Source: Tupaia tana (taxonomy: Eukaryota > Chordata > Mammalia > Scandentia > Tupaiidae). From it: a stretch of 64,000 nt of DNA. The notes under the pieces were generated by a model. That model saw nothing but the letters and a program-made list of their open reading frames with translations, was not told where the DNA came from and ran no database searches. Positions 47,635-59,165 of this stretch are shown here, in pieces. The stretch is taken from contig JAKSZU010000009.1 of the NCBI GenBank assembly GCA_026018925.1, forward strand, positions 74,868,041 through 74,932,040, in the 5' to 3' direction. Position 1 is the stretch's first letter. Each line of letters opens with the position of its first letter. The translations under genes were made by a program, and so were the position numbers.

Positions 47635-47735
47635 CAACATAACTTGCCCAAGAGCTCGTAACAGTGAAGTGACAGAGCTGGATTTTCGACCCAGAGAGCC
47701 TCTGAAGTTGTAGTTATCATTCTATACTACTTTCT
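47635..47735 (-). repeat. MIR SINE remnant
   Basis: AACTTGCCCAAGAGCTCGTA ... GTGACAGAGCTGGATTTTCG matches the antisense MIR core (TTGCCCAAGGTCACACAGC ... GGCAGAGCTGGGATT). Confidence 0.75.
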
Positions 47736-48479
47736 CATAACAGGCTTTCCAATAAGATAAAAAAAAATCTTGATTAGATAAATTTATAACTTTGGAAGAA
47801 ATAAAAGCAGAGAGGGGCTACACATGTTGATCTACTTTTATCACATGGTTTCATTTTTATCTACATAATCTATACTGTCAGTGGCTTTAAAAAGTTGTTT
47901 CAAAGGAAGATAAGAGTTCCCGCATGCATATACTTAAGATTGACATTAAAAGTTTCTTGATATTTTCTGTGGCTAGAAGGGTAAGGCAGTAGGATGTCCC
48001 AGGTTGGAAGCACCAAGGGTAGAGGAGATGCAATTAGCTCTATAAACTTGGCTTAAAGACACACTGAGCCATCGAGGAAAGCTATTTTTCTATTTCACTC
48101 CAACTCAGTTAGTGGGCTTGGTCTACACTGGTAGCACTGTTTTTGCTTTTAAATCTCCTGATATTTATATTTTAAAATACCCTGTTTTTCCTACATAATG
48201 CCTGTTCCCTATTATACCCATTACCCTACTTCTCATGCTACCACAATGTTTCTGACATGCCTTCAGGTTTCAAAAAAAAATTGTCCCTGGTGATGCCCCA
48301 TTTTAGTCTTTCTCTCAAATGTCCAAACTCTATTTCACAGTCATCCTACAAGAAAAAAATGTCAAAAAATGTGAAATTTACAAAAAGGAAGGATGTAGAA
48401 AAGACCATACATGAGTTAATAATTTTATAAGATGGGTGACAGAAATGAAAAGTGTTGTCTCTTATGTAAGATTCAAACT
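47736..48479. other. Unassigned interval
   Basis: No gene, RNA or named repeat recognised. Confidence 0.45.
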
Positions 48480-48665
48480 GGTGACTTGACTTTAGCTTTA
48501 AGTCTCAGCCATTTGATACAGCCTTATTACTTCATAACTATGTGACTTTAAGCAAATCTACCCCATTTTATTGGGCTAATTCCCTCATCAACAAATGAGA
48601 TGATTAAAGAGCCAATGGATGGGCTCCTCAATGCATTGATGTGAGGATTCTTTAATATTAAAGTA
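48480..48665 (+). repeat. MIR SINE remnant
   Basis: TAACTATGTGACTTTAAGC ... TCCCTCATCAACAAATGAG ... ATTGATGTGAGGATTCTTTAA follows the MIR consensus in sense orientation. Confidence 0.75.
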
Positions 48666-48754
48666 AGCTCCACCAAAAAATTATCCATGAGTATCTCCAA
48701 CTTCTACTATGTCCTTCTGTACACATCACCAAGGAAAGTGAAATCATAATAGCC

Positions 48755-49005
48755 ATTACTTAGAGTGGTCTTCACTGTGTATCAGGAACCATTTTAATAA
48801 ATTCTTATATATTCAGTTTACACAACAAACCTGGGATATACACATCACCATTATCTTCATTGTACAGCTCAGGAAATCCACACTCAGAGGCTAAAAGACT
48901 TGGGCCATTCCCATAACTAGTAAGTGTCAAAGTTACAATATGAACTTAACTACCCAGGCATCAGACACTATGCACTTAACTATTATACTATATTGACAAC
49001 ACCTT
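48755..49005 (-). repeat. MIR SINE remnant
   Basis: Antisense MIR layout: GTGTATCAGGAACCATTTTAA, ATTATCTTCATTGTACAGC, AGGCTAAAAGACTTGGGCC, AACTAGTAAGTGTCAAAG, CACTTAACTATTATACT. Confidence 0.75.
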
Positions 49006-49021
49006 AAAAGTATTTGGACAG

Positions 49022-49165
49022 AGGCCAGCAGTTGGCACGGTAGTTAAGGCACTGGACTCCCACACAGTCAATGCAGTTCAAGTCCCAGATCTCGCAGCTT
49101 GCTTTTTTCACTTTACCTTTCTCTCTCCCTCTCACCAGTCAAATAATAGCAATAATAAAACAGTA
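49022..49165 (+). mobile_element. tRNA-derived SINE, short form
   Basis: AGGCCAGCAGTTGGCACGG head with B-box-like AGTTCAAGTCCC, then directly a CT-rich tail ending CACCAGTCAAATAATAGCAA. The long-form body is absent. Confidence 0.85.
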
Positions 49166-49613
49166 ATAGTAGATAAAATTATATTTATAATTTAAAAAAA
49201 TAAAAATGTAGTTTAAAAAACAACAAGCATTAATTTAAAAGAATGCAAAATGAGATTTTAAAGAGCATATATTTACAAACCCTGTTCTTTTCACAGGATC
49301 CCAAAGTTTACATGAGAGTGTAAAGCTATTTCTGCATTGTTTTTCTTTCCCTAAAGTTAAAAACAAGAAAACATTATTGAACTTTTTGTTTGTCTTACAT
49401 TTTCAAATCTACCTTAATGGAAAAACAATAAAAACTCACAAGGGTCTGGATTATGCCATGACAGACTCAGCCATATATTTGTGAATAGCCACATCTTGGT
49501 ATGTAGGAGGTCTATCCTGATCTGCCTATTTGGAACTGAGCTCTTGTCTGAAAATAGGTCAAAATGTACCACGTGTAACATTTCAAAGTCACATAGATAT
49601 AACCACTTTTAAG
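49166..49613. other. Unassigned AT-rich interval
   Basis: No gene or named repeat recognised. Confidence 0.45.
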
Positions 49614-49624
49614 AAGCTATTTGC

Positions 49625-49897
49625 TGGGAACCAGCAGTTAGCATAATGGCTATGTCTCTGGACTCCCACGTAGTCGACTGCGGTTCGCATCCCGGATCCA
49701 GTGGCTTAAAACTCACACCGGGTGCGTGTGCGTGCGTGTCTAAGATCCCGAGCGGAGAATGGAGGAGAAAGGATTGCTGCGTGACCATCCCCCCAGGGGG
49801 TGATTTCTCGCTTTCTGTCTCTATGTCTCTCTCTGTCTGTCTGGTGAGCACACACGCCCTATAGCAAAAACCTCTCTCAAAAAAAAAAAAAAAAAAA
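49625..49897 (+). mobile_element. tRNA-derived SINE, long form, young
   Basis: GGGAACCAGCAGTTAGCATA to CCCTATAGCAAAAACCTCTC plus an A tail of about 20. Perfect 11-bp duplication AAGCTATTTGC at 49614-49624 and 49898-49908. CpGs are still present in GTAGTCGACTGCGGTTCG. Confidence 0.94.
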
Positions 49898-49908
49898 AAG
49901 CTATTTGC

Positions 49909-50250
49909 CTTGTTTTTTTATAGGCAAAAAATATATTTGCAATTAAATTAAATACCTTCAATAAAAGAACATAGAAAGCTCTCTTTCTCTCTTGTACTTA
50001 AGTAGTGCCCAATCCCTGAAGGCTGACTTTGATGACAGGTTAAATTGTTTAATTTACACTGATTTTACAATTCATGCACTCCATTTTACTATTTCCTATT
50101 CTTTCTGGAGATACTTAAAGGGCACTTTGTTTCCTTTACTGTTTCTCTCCCATGTTTCCTTCAGGTTCACATTTACTGGTAACTGTTTCACAAGGAAAAG
50201 ATCAGATTAAGGTCAAGTAGTGATAGTTATGATCTATCTGGCTGGTTGAG

Positions 50251-50286
<36 letters not shown>

Positions 50287-52574
50287 GAAGTGGATAATTG
50301 ACACAACTATCAAGATAAAGCCAGATCAAAAAGAAAAGAAAAGGATTCTTGGTTCAATTATCTGTATATTTCAGATAAGTGGGTTTTGAACTGAATTATC
50401 TACCTAATTGCTTCAATTTTCCACTTCACTTTGTCTGAGATGCTCCCAATTTGCTAGGGTGTTGAGCTAATGAATACCTTCACAGATCTACTTTTTTTTT
50501 CTCTTCCATTTACCAATTTTTACAATAGCCAGATCTTTTAAAAATCCAGTTGTAGAAAAATTCAGGTTTTTTCAGATTTGGAGATTTGAATTTCATGTGA
50601 CCTGGGGCAGTTGATGGTACCTCTTAGGACCCTATGGAAAATTTGATAATCTCATAGAACTTTATAGCTCTGACATTTTGTGAATGATTTTTGTCTCATC
50701 AAATTAGGCTTAGAGAAGTCTAGACAAACAATGAAGCTTATTATTAGGCCCCAGTTTTACATGCAACTGACATTCATGTTGATGATGCTGGACACCAGTA
50801 GTCTATAGCTGGACCCTCATCTCCAGAGCTGCAGTATCAGGAACAATCTCCTCTTTGCTACAGAAGCTTTCTAACTCCTGCAATGCTCTGAAAATTTAGG
50901 AAAGTATCATCATTTTCAAGACAAAAATATCCTATGTTTGTGCATATATACATTTGAATATGTCTGCCATTGCTGCTCCTGCAAACATTTCCTCTCTGTA
51001 GCAGTGACTATTAACAGGCAGCAGAGACAAGCTACAAGGAACACCAAGAAGAAAGTAAAGGTGAAAGAGTCTAGTGGAGTTGCCTGGAGGTGCCGGATAC
51101 TTATTAAACAAAACTGTCAAGCTGATTTTCAAAGGGCTCTGTTTCAGAGAACTGTTAATGAGTTGAATTCATTTTCCATGCCAATTACTTTGAGTTCAAG
51201 TTTCAACAGTAGCCTGCTGTTATCCTCTAATGCAGACACTCTCAACAGCTTATATAGCTCTTAGGGAGCCAAGCATACTCAATAGTGGTGCTAGGATTCA
51301 TTTGCAAATAGAAGACTATATTGGCAGATTGTTCACCCTCATCCTTGAAAGGTAGTCATCAAGCCATTTCTGTCTGCCAAAGTTTACCTTGTTCACAAAC
51401 CATGATAACGAGCTTGCTAATAAGCTAAAGTCACATTTGTAGAATTTTCCCAATGAAGTTGACAGCCATTTCAGTAAGTACTGTATTTTAGCCATCTTGG
51501 AACCATGTAAATATGGAGGGAAATTGATGGAACATCCCCAGACTAAACTGAAAAGATTCATGATGTTGTCTAAACAAATAGTAGAATATATGATCACATT
51601 TTCTAAACTTCATATCCTGTTTATATCTTCTCTAACATAAATTGAAATTCAAGCTTAAATGCCAGATTAGAAAGGCAAAAATACAGCTTCTTCTATTCCC
51701 TGCCCTATGCTCTCACCATGAGACTCAAGTTTAGAAATATTTTTCAGTTACAAATTGAGATTTATACAATGTTTTTCTTTTCTATTGGATACAATGAAGA
51801 CATTGAGAATTATATGAGTTATAGTGCTATTTGGTGTATTTGCTCAGTGCTCACAATCTTGCAAGGAAACACTAATGATGCAGTAAAATTGCTTCTCAAA
51901 GTATCTCCCTGATACCTTAAGATAGCAACATGACTGCATAATGATTAATGATTAGAAAATGACAACCATTTTCTTTTAATGAAATGTAACATTGATGGAT
52001 TTTCTGTTTTAGAACTGTCACTTTAGGTAACTGTATATTGATACAGGTTTATGCTCTGATCCTGGAAAACAGGATTCACTTCATGGGCATGTTACTTATA
52101 TAGTCACAAGAACACCTCCTGAGAAGGGGACCCTGTGCTTGGGGTCTAATGCTCTCCAATCAATGCTCTGAAATACTTACCGATTTTATCTTTGAATTGT
52201 GTTTTGTACATACAGTACAATGAGACAATGAAACATGTGACAGGAGATTGAAACCTGGCCTCACCTTCACCCCTCCTCCCACGTCCTCTTTACCTTTCCA
52301 GGACAGGTTTTTGGCTCACAAAACTGTCCAGCAAACACTACTGTCTTCCACTGCACAGGAAAGACCGAAGCAATGTGAGTTTCATGCTGGGGCATGATGG
52401 TTGCCATTCTCTCCCTGGGGCTGACAGTACCACTGTGAGTTTGGGGGCTGCCTTGGAAAAAGGTAATTTTCTAGATCATCCATCATTGATCACCTCCAAT
52501 CCAGGAGTGAGTCCTGATGTTCATTTTCCTTTGGGATATCCTTTATATACTATGAGGTGGAGCAGCAGGCTGTG
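49909..52574. other. Apparently unique non-coding DNA
   Basis: 2.7 kb without an L1, SINE or MIR that I can recognise. The longest frames (50938-51264 on plus, 51316-51597 on minus) show no known domain, and the region's composition is that of ordinary intergenic or intronic DNA. It is the largest block here that could be single-copy host sequence. Confidence 0.5.
50253..50284. repeat. (CA)n microsatellite
   Basis: About 16 CA repeats. Confidence 0.95.
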
Positions 52575-52576
52575 AA

Positions 52577-52880
52577 AAAGAGATGTTTCCCATTTGCATG
52601 GGATACCTTTTTCCAGCCCTTCACTTTTAGTCTATGTATGTCTTTATCCATGAGATGAGTTTCTTGTAGGCAGCAGATGGAGGGTTTCTGATTTTTAATC
52701 CATTCAGCTAGTCTGAGTCTTTTGATTAGAGAATTTAATCCATTAACATTGTACGTTATTATTGATATTTCCAGACTTGTCCCTACCATTAATTTGGCCA
52801 TATACTCGGCTGTTTTTTGTTCTCTTATTCCTGCCTATTTGTATTTAGTTTTCTTGGTATAGCACTCCTTTCATAATTTC
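52577..52880 (-). mobile_element. Antisense L1 fragment: ORF1 end, intergenic gap and ORF2 start
   Basis: The minus strand from 52801 reads MAKLMVGTSLEISIITYNVN, NGLNS, CCLQETHLMDKDIHRLKVKG, which is the first 75 or so residues of L1 ORF2 endonuclease with Asn and Glu active-site motifs. The stretch to about 52860 covers the ORF1-ORF2 spacer. It is closer to the old copy at 41.8 kb (LMDKDIHRLKVK) than to a complete element. Confidence 0.85.
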
Positions 52881-53137
52881 TTTTTTTATTATTTTTTTAT
52901 TTTTTATTATCATCATAATCTTCTTTATACTACATAGATTACATATAACTTTACAGTGTATTAAATTGCTTTTTCAAAAGGGAATGCCATTCATGTCAGT
53001 CAGTACAGAGACATTAATCTCCCCGCTTCAACATTCAATATCTTTTCTATGTTTTCCCCAATCATTATTATTATTATTCTAATTATTTTTTAAAACAGTC
53101 AATCATTATTTCTCATTTTGCTTGTAAAAAGATTTTA
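52881..53137. other. AT-rich spacer before the second monomer array
   Basis: A T-rich start (TTTTTTATTATTTTTTTATT) is followed by AT-rich sequence of unknown origin. No feature seen. Confidence 0.45.
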
Positions 53138-53885
53138 CCGATACACTCCAATCTTTCGACCCCTGGGCCAGGATCTTCAAGGGAGGACTGCCCCCCAGTA
53201 GTTCCAGCCCCAGGACCCCAAGACAGACCCCCCTCTTTCAGCCAGGAACGCCCTCAGTTCATCCACTCCACACTCCCATCTCTCGACCCCTGGGCCAGGA
53301 TCTTCGAGGGAGGACTGTTCCCCAGTAGTTCCAGCCCCAGGACCCCAAGACAGACCCCCCTCTTTCAGCCAGGAACGCCCTCAGTTCATCCACTCCACAC
53401 TCCCATCTCTCGACCCCTGGGCCAGGATCTTCGAGGGAGGACTGCCCACCAGTAGTTCCAGGCCTGGGACCCCAAGACAGACCCCCCTCTTTCAGCCAGG
53501 AACGCCCTCAGTTCATCCACTCCACACTCCCATCTCTCGACCCCTGGGCCAGGATCTTCGAGGGAGGACTGCCCACCAGTAGTTCCAGCCCCAAGACCCC
53601 AAGACAGACCCCCTCTTTCAGCCAGGAACGCCCTCAGTTCATCCACTCCGCACTCCCATCTTTCAACCACTGGTCCAGGATCTTCGAGGGAGGACTGCCC
53701 CCCAGTAGTTCCAGCCCCGGGACCCCAAGACAGACCCCCGTCTTTCAGCCAGGTACATTTTTTTTCTTTTTTTTTTCCTCTGGCCTGTTACCCACATCTT
53801 TCATTTGTAAATTTCTCTCTTCTGATCAACACACAGGAACGCCCTCAGTTCATCCACACCACACTCCCATCTTTCGACCCCTGGC
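53138..53885 (+). promoter_or_regulatory. L1 5'-UTR monomers, mostly without linker
   Basis: Begins inside a module (CACTCCAATCTTTCGACC). It continues as 127-bp GC modules joined directly (CAGCCAG then GAACGCC), then one linker (GTACATTTTTTTTC ... CAACACACAG, about 53753-53837) and a last partial module. That module stops at CGACCCCTGG, the same base at which the 26-kb array stops. By analogy with mouse L1 monomers this is the element's RNA polymerase II promoter region. Confidence 0.85.
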
Positions 53886-54259
53886 GAAATTGCGTGCCGT
53901 GGTAGTGCGTGGCGCGTGACTTTTTCTTTATTCTACATATTATTTTCTTCCCAGTTTCTCAATCCTCACATCCTTTATCTGCACCATCCCTGGCTGTCCA
54001 GATAGGTCTAGAATTACAATTCTGAAACATTCTAGCATTTTAAGACTCTCTAGAATCCTCCATTTCCCTGAAACACCTGTGAAGAAGGAGATACATTTCT
54101 TTGGACAACTGAAGTGAATACTTTTTCTTGGTTTACATTACTAAACACAATTGAAGATAGACTTTGGCTGTCTCCATTCCACATCAGAAAGGAAACACAC
54201 TTGCTTCTATTAGAAGAAACCTTCTCGTAAAAGGTTTTTCAAAGGGAACACATCTCCCA
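53886..54259 (+). promoter_or_regulatory. L1 non-monomeric leader
   Basis: Homologous to 36000-36376. Its first part shows TG/CA where the other copy has CG, as expected from methylation-driven decay. It contains the acceptor-like TATTTTCTTCCCAG (ending at 53954) and runs to the ORF1 start. Confidence 0.75.
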
Positions 54260-55216
54260 ATGGTTAGAAATACAAGAACCTCAGGCCTGAATAAAGCAGG
54301 AAATATGTATCCATCAAAGGAACACAGTAACTCCCTTCCTGTTCCTGAAAAAATAGAGGACGTTACCAAAATGTCCGAGATAGAGTTTAGAACATTCATG
54401 TTGACCAAGTACTATGAGCTGGAACAGAAAAGAGACAATGAATTACAGGAGATGAGAAAGTCCTTCAACGATATGAAAGAAGAAATTCTGAGGAAGAATA
54501 ATATGGAACTATTAGAGGTGAAGTCTGAAATACAGGAAATCAAAAACTCTCTTGAAAGTATTAAAAGTCGATTAGACCATGCTGAAGGTCGAATCTCTGA
54601 TGTAGAAGATAAAACTTCTGGCCTAGAGAAAACCACCAAAAAGATAGAGAAAATAACAAAAAAACATGAAGATAATATACGAGAATTACTAGATTCCATT
54701 AGACGTCCTAACGTCCGCATAATTGGTATCCCAGAAGGTGAAGAAACTAATAAGAGCATGGAAAACCTATTCCATGAAATCTTGGAAGAAAATTTCCCAA
54801 GCATAGAGAGGCACTCCAACATCCAGACCCAAGAAATACAAAGGACACCAAATAGAATCAACCCAAGAAGATCTTCCCCAAGGCATAACATAGCCAGACT
54901 GGCTAAGACCACAGATAGAGATAAGATACTAAAACTAGCATGAGAGAAACGACAAGTGACTTACAAAGGTCACCCCATCAGGCTAACACCGGACTTCTCA
55001 ATGGAAACAATGCAAGCAAGGAAAGAATGGGAAGATGTATCAAAAGCGTTAAGAGAGAAATAATTTCAACCAAGACTATTGTATCCTGCAAGATTATCCT
55101 TCATATGGGAAAAAAAGATTAAAATCTTCTCAGACAAACAAAACCTGAAAGAATTTGCCAGCACCAGGCCAGCTCTCCATGAAACCCTGAAGAAAGTACT
55201 GTTCCAGGAAAACTAA
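54260..55216 (+). pseudogene. L1 ORF1 (RNA-binding, coiled-coil) pseudogene
   Basis: The frame from the first plausible ATG (54260, MVRNTRTSGLNK) to the TAA at 55214 is 318 codons, close to the usual L1 ORF1p size. An N-terminal coiled coil occupies roughly residues 50-145 (KYYELEQKRDNELQEMRK, SLESIKSRLDHAEGRISD). The RRM-type part starts near RIIGIPEGEETNKS, followed by a C-terminal domain. Two in-frame nonsense codons break it: TGA at 54941 and TAA at 55061, so the C-terminal RNA-binding domain is lost. At neither site does the copy at 36 kb have a stop, so these are private mutations. The frame opens further upstream (54164) but with no ATG there. Confidence 0.92.
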
Positions 55217-55260
55217 AGAAGTAACAGCCAGAAACAAAATAGTAAAAGGCAACTAAGACA

Positions 55261-58200
55261 ATGGCCAACTTAAATGCCGGGACAGATCCATTAACATCAA
55301 TAATAACATTGAATGTTAATGGATTAAACTCTCCAATCAAGAGACACAGACTGGCTGAATGGGCTAAAAAACAAAAACCCTCTACCTGTTGCCTACAGGA
55401 AACCCACTTCATGGATAAAGATATACATAGACTGAAAGTGAAGGGTTGGAAAAAGATTTTCCATGCAAATGGGAACCAAAAAAGAGGTGGAGTCGCAATA
55501 CTGATCTCTGACAAAATAGGCTTTAAAACAAAAACTGTTCGAAGAGACAAAGAAGGGCACTATATTGTAGCAAAAGGATCAATCAATCAAGAAGATATAA
55601 CGCTTATTAATATCTATGCGCCCAACACAGGAGCACCCAAATATGTAAAGGAAAGACTGCTAGATCTAAAAAGGGAGATAGACTGCAACACACTAATTGT
55701 TGGAGACCTCAACACTGCACTATCCCCCCTGGATAGATCATCTAGACAAAAAATAGGTAAAGAGATAAAAGATCTAAATGATATCATAAATCAAATGGAC
55801 TTAACAGACATCTATAGAACTTTCTATCCTAAAACCTGAAGATACACTTTTTTTCTCACAGCTACATGGAACATTCTCGAAGACTGACCACATCATTGGG
55901 CACAAAGCAAGCCTCTACAGATTCAAAAGCATAGAAACTATACCCAGCACCTTCACCAACCATGATGGAATTAAACTTGAGTTTAATTTCAAGAGAAATC
56001 CTCAAAAATACTCAAATATATGGAAACTTAATAACCTACTCCTGAATGACTCCACAACTACTGAAGATATAAAGAGTGAAATCAAAAGGTTCATGGAAGC
56101 CAATGACAATGAGGACACGAGTTTCCATAATCTTTGGGACACTGCTAAAGCAGTCAAAAGAGGGAAGTTCATAGCAATTAGTGCACATAAGAGGAGCATG
56201 GAAAGAAGGCAAATGGATCACCTAACATCATGCCTCACAGAATTGGAAAAGCAACAGCAAAAAGATCCAAAAAACTCCAGGAGAAAGGAAATAATAAAGA
56301 TACGAGCAGAAATAAATGAAATAGAAAATAAATGAACTATACAGAAAATAAAAGAAAGTAAAAGCTGGTTCTTTGAAAACATAAACAAAATTGATACACC
56401 ACTAGCGAGACTTATTAAGAAGAGCGAAAAGAACCAGGTGAATCAGATCTGCAACGAAGCAGGCAAAATAGCAACAGACATAGTAGAAATAAAAAACATT
56501 ATTAGAGGATACTATGAACATCTGTATGCCAAGAAACAAGATAATTTGGATGAGATGGACAAATTTCGGGACAGGTTTAATCTACCTAGATTGAGCCAGG
56601 AGGATATAGAAAGTCTGAATAGGTCCATAACAAGCCAGGAGATCAAATCAGTTATAAATAACCTCCCAACAAAGAAAAGCCCTGGCCCTGATGGATTCAC
56701 CTCTGAATTCTACAAAACTTTCAAAGAAGAGTTAACCCCCATTCTGCTCAAGTTATTTCTAAATATCCAAAAGGGTGAATCTCTCCCTAATTCATTATAC
56801 GAAGCCTCTATCACCCTTATCCTTAAAACTGATAAGGACAGGACAAGGAAGGAAAACTATAGACCAATATCCCTGATGAATATAGACGCGAAGATTCTCA
56901 ACAAGGTACTAGCAAATCGTATACAACAACTTATCAAAAAGATTATACATCATGATCAGGTAGGCTTTATCCCAGGAATGCAAGGTTGGTTCAACATACG
57001 CAAAACCATAAATGTAATACACCATATTAATAGGAAGAAAGATAAAAACCATATGGTCATATCAATTGAGGCAGAAAAAGCATTTGATAAGATACAACAT
57101 CCCTTCATGATCAAGACTCTCAGCAAAATGGGCATAGAAGGGCCATTTCTCAACACAATAAAAGCTATCTATGAAAAACCCATAGCGAACATCATCCTCA
57201 ATGGAGAAAAGCTGAAAGCTTTTCCACTAAAAACGGGTACAAGACAAGGATGTCCACTTTCTCCACTCCTCTTCAATATAGTACTAGAAGTCTTGGCCAT
57301 TGCAATCAGAAAAGAGGAAAAAATAAAAGGCATTCAAATAGGAAAAGAAGAGGTGAAACTCTATTTGCAGATGACATGATTGTATACATAGAAGACCCAA
57401 TGGTTTCCATAAAAAAAATTCTGGAAGTAATACATGAATACAGTAACGTTGCAGGATACAAAATTAATATCCAGAAATCTATAGCCTTTCTGTATACAAA
57501 CAACAGGCAGACTGAGATGGAGCTGAAAAAAGTTGTTCCATTTACTATAGCCACAAAAAGTATAAGATACTTAGGGATAAATCTAACTAAAGAAGTTAAA
57601 GTCCTCCATAAGGAAAACTATGAGAAGATAAAAAAAAGAATTTGAAAATGACACAAAAAAGTGGAAGGACATCCCATGTTCCTGGATTGGAAGAATTAAT
57701 ATAATCAAAATGGCAATTTTACCCAAATTAATCTACCTATTTAATGCAATGATAGACACATTCTTCACAGATCTAGGAAAGACAATCATAACATTTGTTT
57801 GGAATCATAAAAGACCCCGTATTGCCAAAGCAGTTTTGCACAAGAAGAATGGAGTGGGCGGCATCTCACTCCCTGACCCAAAAATATACTACAAAGCTGT
57901 GGTAATCAAAACAGCATGGTACTGGCACAGGAACAGACAGGTGGACCAATGGAACAGAATAGAGTCCCCAGAAATGAATGCTCAAACATACAGCCAACTG
58001 ATTTTTGACAAGGGGCACCAGTCAATCCTGTGGGAAAAGGATAACCTCTTCAGCAAATGGTGCTGGCAAAACTGGATCTCCACTTGCAGAAAGATGAATC
58101 TGAACCCCTACCTCTCACCTCTGACAAAAATAAAGACAAGGTGTATTAAAGATCTAAACCTAAGACCTCAAACTATAAAACTGCTCCTGGAAAACACCAG

Positions 58201-59095
58201 GGAAACTCTGGGAGACATTGGGGTAGGGAAAAACTTCTTAAATAAGACTCCCAATGCACAGTCTATGATCCCTAAAATAGACAAGTGGGATTACATCAGA
58301 CTAAGAAGTTTCTGCATGGCAAAAGACACAGTGATTAGTGTGAACAGACAGCCCTCAGAATGGGAAAATATTTTTGTAAACTATGCATCAGACGAGGGAC
58401 TGATAACCAGAATCCACAAGGAACTCAAGCGACTCTTCCAGAAAAAGACAATCAATCCTATTAAAAGATGGGAGAATGAGTTGAAAAAACCACTTTCTAA
58501 AGATGACATACTAATAGCTAAAAGGCATATGAAAAAATGCTCAACATCCCTCATTGTAAGAGGAATGCAGATCAAAACAACAATGAGATACCACCTAACC
58601 CCGTCAGAATGTCTAAGATTAAAAAAAACAAAAAATGATAAGTGCTGGAGGGGGTGTGGTGAAAAGGGAACTCTCTTACGCTGCTGGTGGGACTGTAAAT
58701 TGGTACAACCACTGTGGAGAACAATTTGGAGATTCCTCCAAAATCTACAAATAGAACTACCATATGATCCAGCAATCCCACTCCTTGGTATCTACCCGAA
58801 GGACAGAAGAATACTTAATCGAAAAAGTGCTTGCACATCGATGTTTATTGCGGCACTTTTCACGATTGCTAAGTCATGGAAACAACCTAAATGCCCACGA
58901 ACTGATGAATGGTTAGAAAAACTGTGGCACATATACTCAATGGAATACTATTCATCCATAAAAAACAACAAATCCCTTACTTTTGAAAGGAAGTGGATGA
59001 ATATGGAAGACTTAACTGTTGAGTGAAGCAAGCCATGCTATGAAGGAGAGACATTGTATGTCCCCACTTAATATATACCGAGTGTCTGCACTCTA
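55261..59095 (+). pseudogene. L1 ORF2 (endonuclease/reverse transcriptase) pseudogene
   Basis: Spans about 3.8 kb, the normal ORF2 size, starting 44 bp after ORF1. The endonuclease domain (55261-55839) has NVNGLNSP, CLQETHFMD and GDLNTALSPLDR, then a TGA. The middle part is open at 56093-56335. The reverse transcriptase (56438-57379) has [50 protein letters not shown] and [17 protein letters not shown] frameshift falls exactly at the catalytic box: FADDM is present at about 57364 in the next frame. The last open part (57710-59026) contains the thumb, the Cys-rich motif [14 protein letters not shown] (His usually found before CWW is Arg here) and [17 protein letters not shown], with a final one-base insertion near 59012. 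Non-functional. Confidence 0.93.
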
Positions 59096-59165
59096 AATGT
59101 GTATATATATATATATATATATATACATATATATATTTGTATATATATGTATATTTATATTTTTG
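59096..59165. repeat. (TA)n-rich repeat in L1 3' UTR
   Basis: TATATA/CATATA runs at the same position as in the other copy (38157-38232), so this is part of the L1 3' UTR and not an independent microsatellite. Confidence 0.85.

Noticed and set aside
50938-51264. 108-residue frame in the unique region
   Set aside because: No domain, no splice or promoter context, and length near chance expectation.
53386-53670. Minus-strand repetitive frames (WECGVDELRAFLAERG type) as a repeat protein family
   Set aside because: Same translation in every array because the module is repeated; antisense to the L1, no conserved start context, frequent frame breaks.
55119-55550. 143-residue minus-strand frame
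   Set aside because: Antisense of the L1 ORF1 end and ORF2 start.
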